Assembly (NCBI GenBank): GCA_963806685.1
Contig: CAWDZB010000010.1
Location: forward strand, 62,001-126,000
DNA length: 64,000 nt
Source of the DNA: DDH964 sp963806685
Lineage (GTDB): Bacteria; Desulfobacterota; Desulfuromonadia; Desulfuromonadales; DDH964
Reading direction: 5' to 3'
Below, piece after piece: positions 62,348-64,000 of the stretch. The position numbers and the translations under genes were made by a program. The first letter of the stretch is position 1. Each line of letters opens with the position of its first letter. The notes below the pieces were generated by a model, which worked only from the letters and a program-made list of their open reading frames with translations, made no database searches and was not told the DNA's origin.

Positions 62348-64000
62348 ATGGCCGACATCCCCCGCACCCGGATCTCCTTTCTACGCAAGATCTTCTTTTT
62401 CACCCATCTCGCCGGCCTGTTTGCCGGGGGCATTTTTCCCCTCATCGCCGTCCCGATCGTCGGCCCCGCAGCCAAGACCCTCCCTTTCATCCTCAGCTGC
62501 CTGGTCATGGGCCTTGGGGTGGGTGCGGTTCTTTTCCAGTTCGTACGCATCAGTCTCAAATCCCAGCTGCACCAGCAACTGGCGCTGCTGCAGCCGCTGA
62601 TCGGCACCGTGCACCGCGCTGACGACACCCTGGAAAGCCTGAGCCAGGCCCTGCAGACCTCGATTCAGCAGATCGAGGATTTCGTTCGCCCCCTGCTGGC
62701 TACCATCGATGAATTCGTCCCCCATTACCGGACCCTCGCCGCCTCCAGCAGCTATCTCTCGGATCGAGCCCGGGAAGGCCTGAGCGCCGCCCAGACGACC
62801 CGCAAGGACGTCGCCGCGATGGGTGAAAGGCAGCAGGACATCGCCGCCCAGATGGAGCTGCTGACGGAGCGGACCCAGGACGAAGCGGCCCTCTCCCGCG
62901 AACTGTCGGCATCCCTCGAGGAGATGGCTGGAGCCATGGAACACTCCAACGCCCAGTTCCTGGAAACCACTACCAGTGTCGACCAGATGGCCACCAGTCT
63001 TCGCGAGGCGGCTGACCAGGCCGGCAAGATCACCCGCAGCGTGGAGATGACGGTTCGTGACCTGGATGGCATCAGCGAGGCCTTTGCGCGCATTCGCAGC
63101 GGCGCTACGGCCAGCGCCGAAGCCACGGCAGCCGTGCAGCAGGATGCCGAAAACGGTCTGCAGGTGGTCGGCTCCTCCCGTCAGGAAATGGACCGCATCG
63201 ACGCCGAAAGCCGCAAGGCCACCGAGGCCATGGGGCGCCTCTCCCACCAGACCGGGGAGGTGGCGAAGATCATCGAGGTCATCCGCGAACTGGTTTCGGA
63301 CACCGAACTGCTCGCCTTCAACGCCGCGATCATCGCCGCCCAGGCCGGGGAGCATGGCAAGGGTTTTTCCGTGGTTGCGGAAGAGATTCGCGACCTCGCC
63401 GACCGGACCACCAACAGCGCCCAGGACATTCAGCGGATCGTCAAGGCCATCGGCGGCGATACGGCGGAAGTCACCGCGGCCATCGCCGCCACCGGCCAAA
63501 GGATCGCCAAGGGGAAGCAGCTCAGCCAGGAGACCGGCACCGCCCTGGAAAAGATCGTCGCCAGCGCCCGCCAGGCGGCCAGCTCTTCGGACGACATCGT
63601 GCAGTTGACCGGTGAGCAGGAACAGCGGGCACAGGGGCTGGTCACCAGCGCCGGCCAGGGAATGCGCTCGGTCAAGGCCATTGCCCGGGCCATCCAGGAG
63701 CAGCAGCAGGCAATCGATCGCATCCAGCAGGGGGTCGGCCAGATGAAGTCGGCGGCCGACCAGGTCGCGCACGGGATGGAGGAGCAGGTCCGGGCCAATC
63801 GCGAATTCGACAAGGGGCTCGCCGGCAGGGAGTCCCATATTCAGGCGGTCGACGATGCGATCCGTTTCCAGACCGAGATCGCCGACCGGGTCTTCACCCA
63901 CTTCAACATCTCCGAAAAGCGTCTCCACAACAACTCGGAGCGGGCCGCGGTGATCAACGAGGAAATCGACGCCATGGAAACCCTCACCGGGCGCCTGCGG
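62348..64000 (+). CDS. Methyl-accepting chemotaxis protein, 3'-truncated by window edge
   Basis: 551 codons are open to the window end. Two adjacent hydrophobic segments at the N-terminus (about residues 16-42 and 46-66) and no large periplasmic or HAMP-like domain between them indicate a receptor with a short or cytoplasmic sensor. A long coiled coil follows, and the signalling tip DTELLAFNAAIIAAQAGEHG is canonical in layout, though NAAII replaces the usual NAAIE. It would couple to CheA/CheW; no che genes are in the window. AAAGG precedes ATG 62348, which follows ordinary upstream sequence. Confidence 0.93.
   Translation, partial: MADIPRTRISFLRKIFFFTHLAGLFAGGIFPLIAVPIVGPAAKTLPFILSCLVMGLGVGAVLFQFVRISLKSQLHQQLALLQPLIGTVHRADDTLESLSQALQTSIQQIEDFVRPLLATIDEFVPHYRTLAASSSYLSDRAREGLSAAQTTRKDVAAMGERQQDIAAQMELLTERTQDEAALSRELSASLEEMAGAMEHSNAQFLETTTSVDQMATSLREAADQAGKITRSVEMTVRDLDGISEAFARIRSGATASAEATAAVQQDAENGLQVVGSSRQEMDRIDAESRKATEAMGRLSHQTGEVAKIIEVIRELVSDTELLAFNAAIIAAQAGEHGKGFSVVAEEIRDLADRTTNSAQDIQRIVKAIGGDTAEVTAAIAATGQRIAKGKQLSQETGTALEKIVASARQAASSSDDIVQLTGEQEQRAQGLVTSAGQGMRSVKAIARAIQEQQQAIDRIQQGVGQMKSAADQVAHGMEEQVRANREFDKGLAGRESHIQAVDDAIRFQTEIADRVFTHFNISEKRLHNNSERAAVINEEIDAMETLTGRLR

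Overview
The window is high-GC and almost fully coding. It suggests a member of the Desulfuromonadales (the Geobacter, Desulfuromonas and Pelobacter relatives). The evidence for this is: an EtfB/ferredoxin-EtfA/membrane FeS oxidoreductase operon, futalosine-type menaquinone genes (mqnB, mqnD), cytochrome c maturation system II (ResB/CcsA), a one-subunit methylmalonyl-CoA mutase with MeaB and epimerase beside an acyl-CoA carboxylase, and many flexible Fe-S proteins. The set for N-epsilon-acetyl-beta-lysine and trehalose suggests a salt-tolerant (marine, brackish or saline sediment) strain. The lineage is inferred from gene content only; no rRNA is present.

Layout. 0-7 kb: 3' part of a DinG-type helicase, cytidine deaminase and uridine phosphorylase, a decayed DUF4130 gene, and a periplasmic Prc protease. 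7-11 kb (minus): EtfB, ferredoxin-fused EtfA and a membrane FeS oxidoreductase, i.e. electron transfer from acyl-CoA oxidation to menaquinone. 11.8-20.4 kb: REC-PilZ protein, iron-sulfur flavoprotein, cardiolipin-synthase-like enzyme, SH3 envelope protein, an alpha/beta hydrolase lacking its nucleophile, an aminotransferase with a terminator in its leader, and GshA. 20.5-26.5 kb: ResB/CcsA, oligoendopeptidase F and a NapH-like FeS membrane protein. 26.5-33.5 kb (minus): an envelope cluster of two porins, two secreted modular proteins and a 46-residue zinc-ribbon lipoprotein. 33.8-39 kb: TlpA-like protein, methylmalonyl-CoA epimerase, MeaB, mutase and an XRE-cupin regulator. 39-42.8 kb: an unknown 360-aa protein, mqnB, mqnD and a zinc-ribbon protein. 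43-51.4 kb (minus): acyl-CoA carboxylase, SerA and DAHP synthase. 51.7-58.1 kb (minus): compatible-solute genes. 58.4-64 kb: tRNA-Phe, TauE/SafE permease, GntR/FCD regulator, TcdA, TatD and the 5' part of a chemotaxis receptor.

How the parts fit. Acyl-CoA carboxylase, mutase, epimerase and MeaB handle propionyl/methylmalonyl-CoA. EtfAB and the FeS oxidoreductase pass acyl-CoA electrons to menaquinone, which mqnB/mqnD help make. Three copies of one 15-bp palindrome (TTTATT-N4-ATAAA) lie just upstream of the -35 boxes of the XRE-cupin/mutase operon and of the carboxylase operon; this is the strongest regulatory signal here. Trehalose has two routes in one operon (OtsA/OtsB and a TreT-like synthase) next to beta-lysine synthesis (kamA, ablB).

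Sequence quality. Four otherwise well-conserved genes (ccsA, an FG-GAP-like gene, a porin and kamA) carry eight single-base insertions, each explainable as a homopolymer run one base too long. These are most simply sequencing or assembly errors, so those genes are probably intact in the organism.
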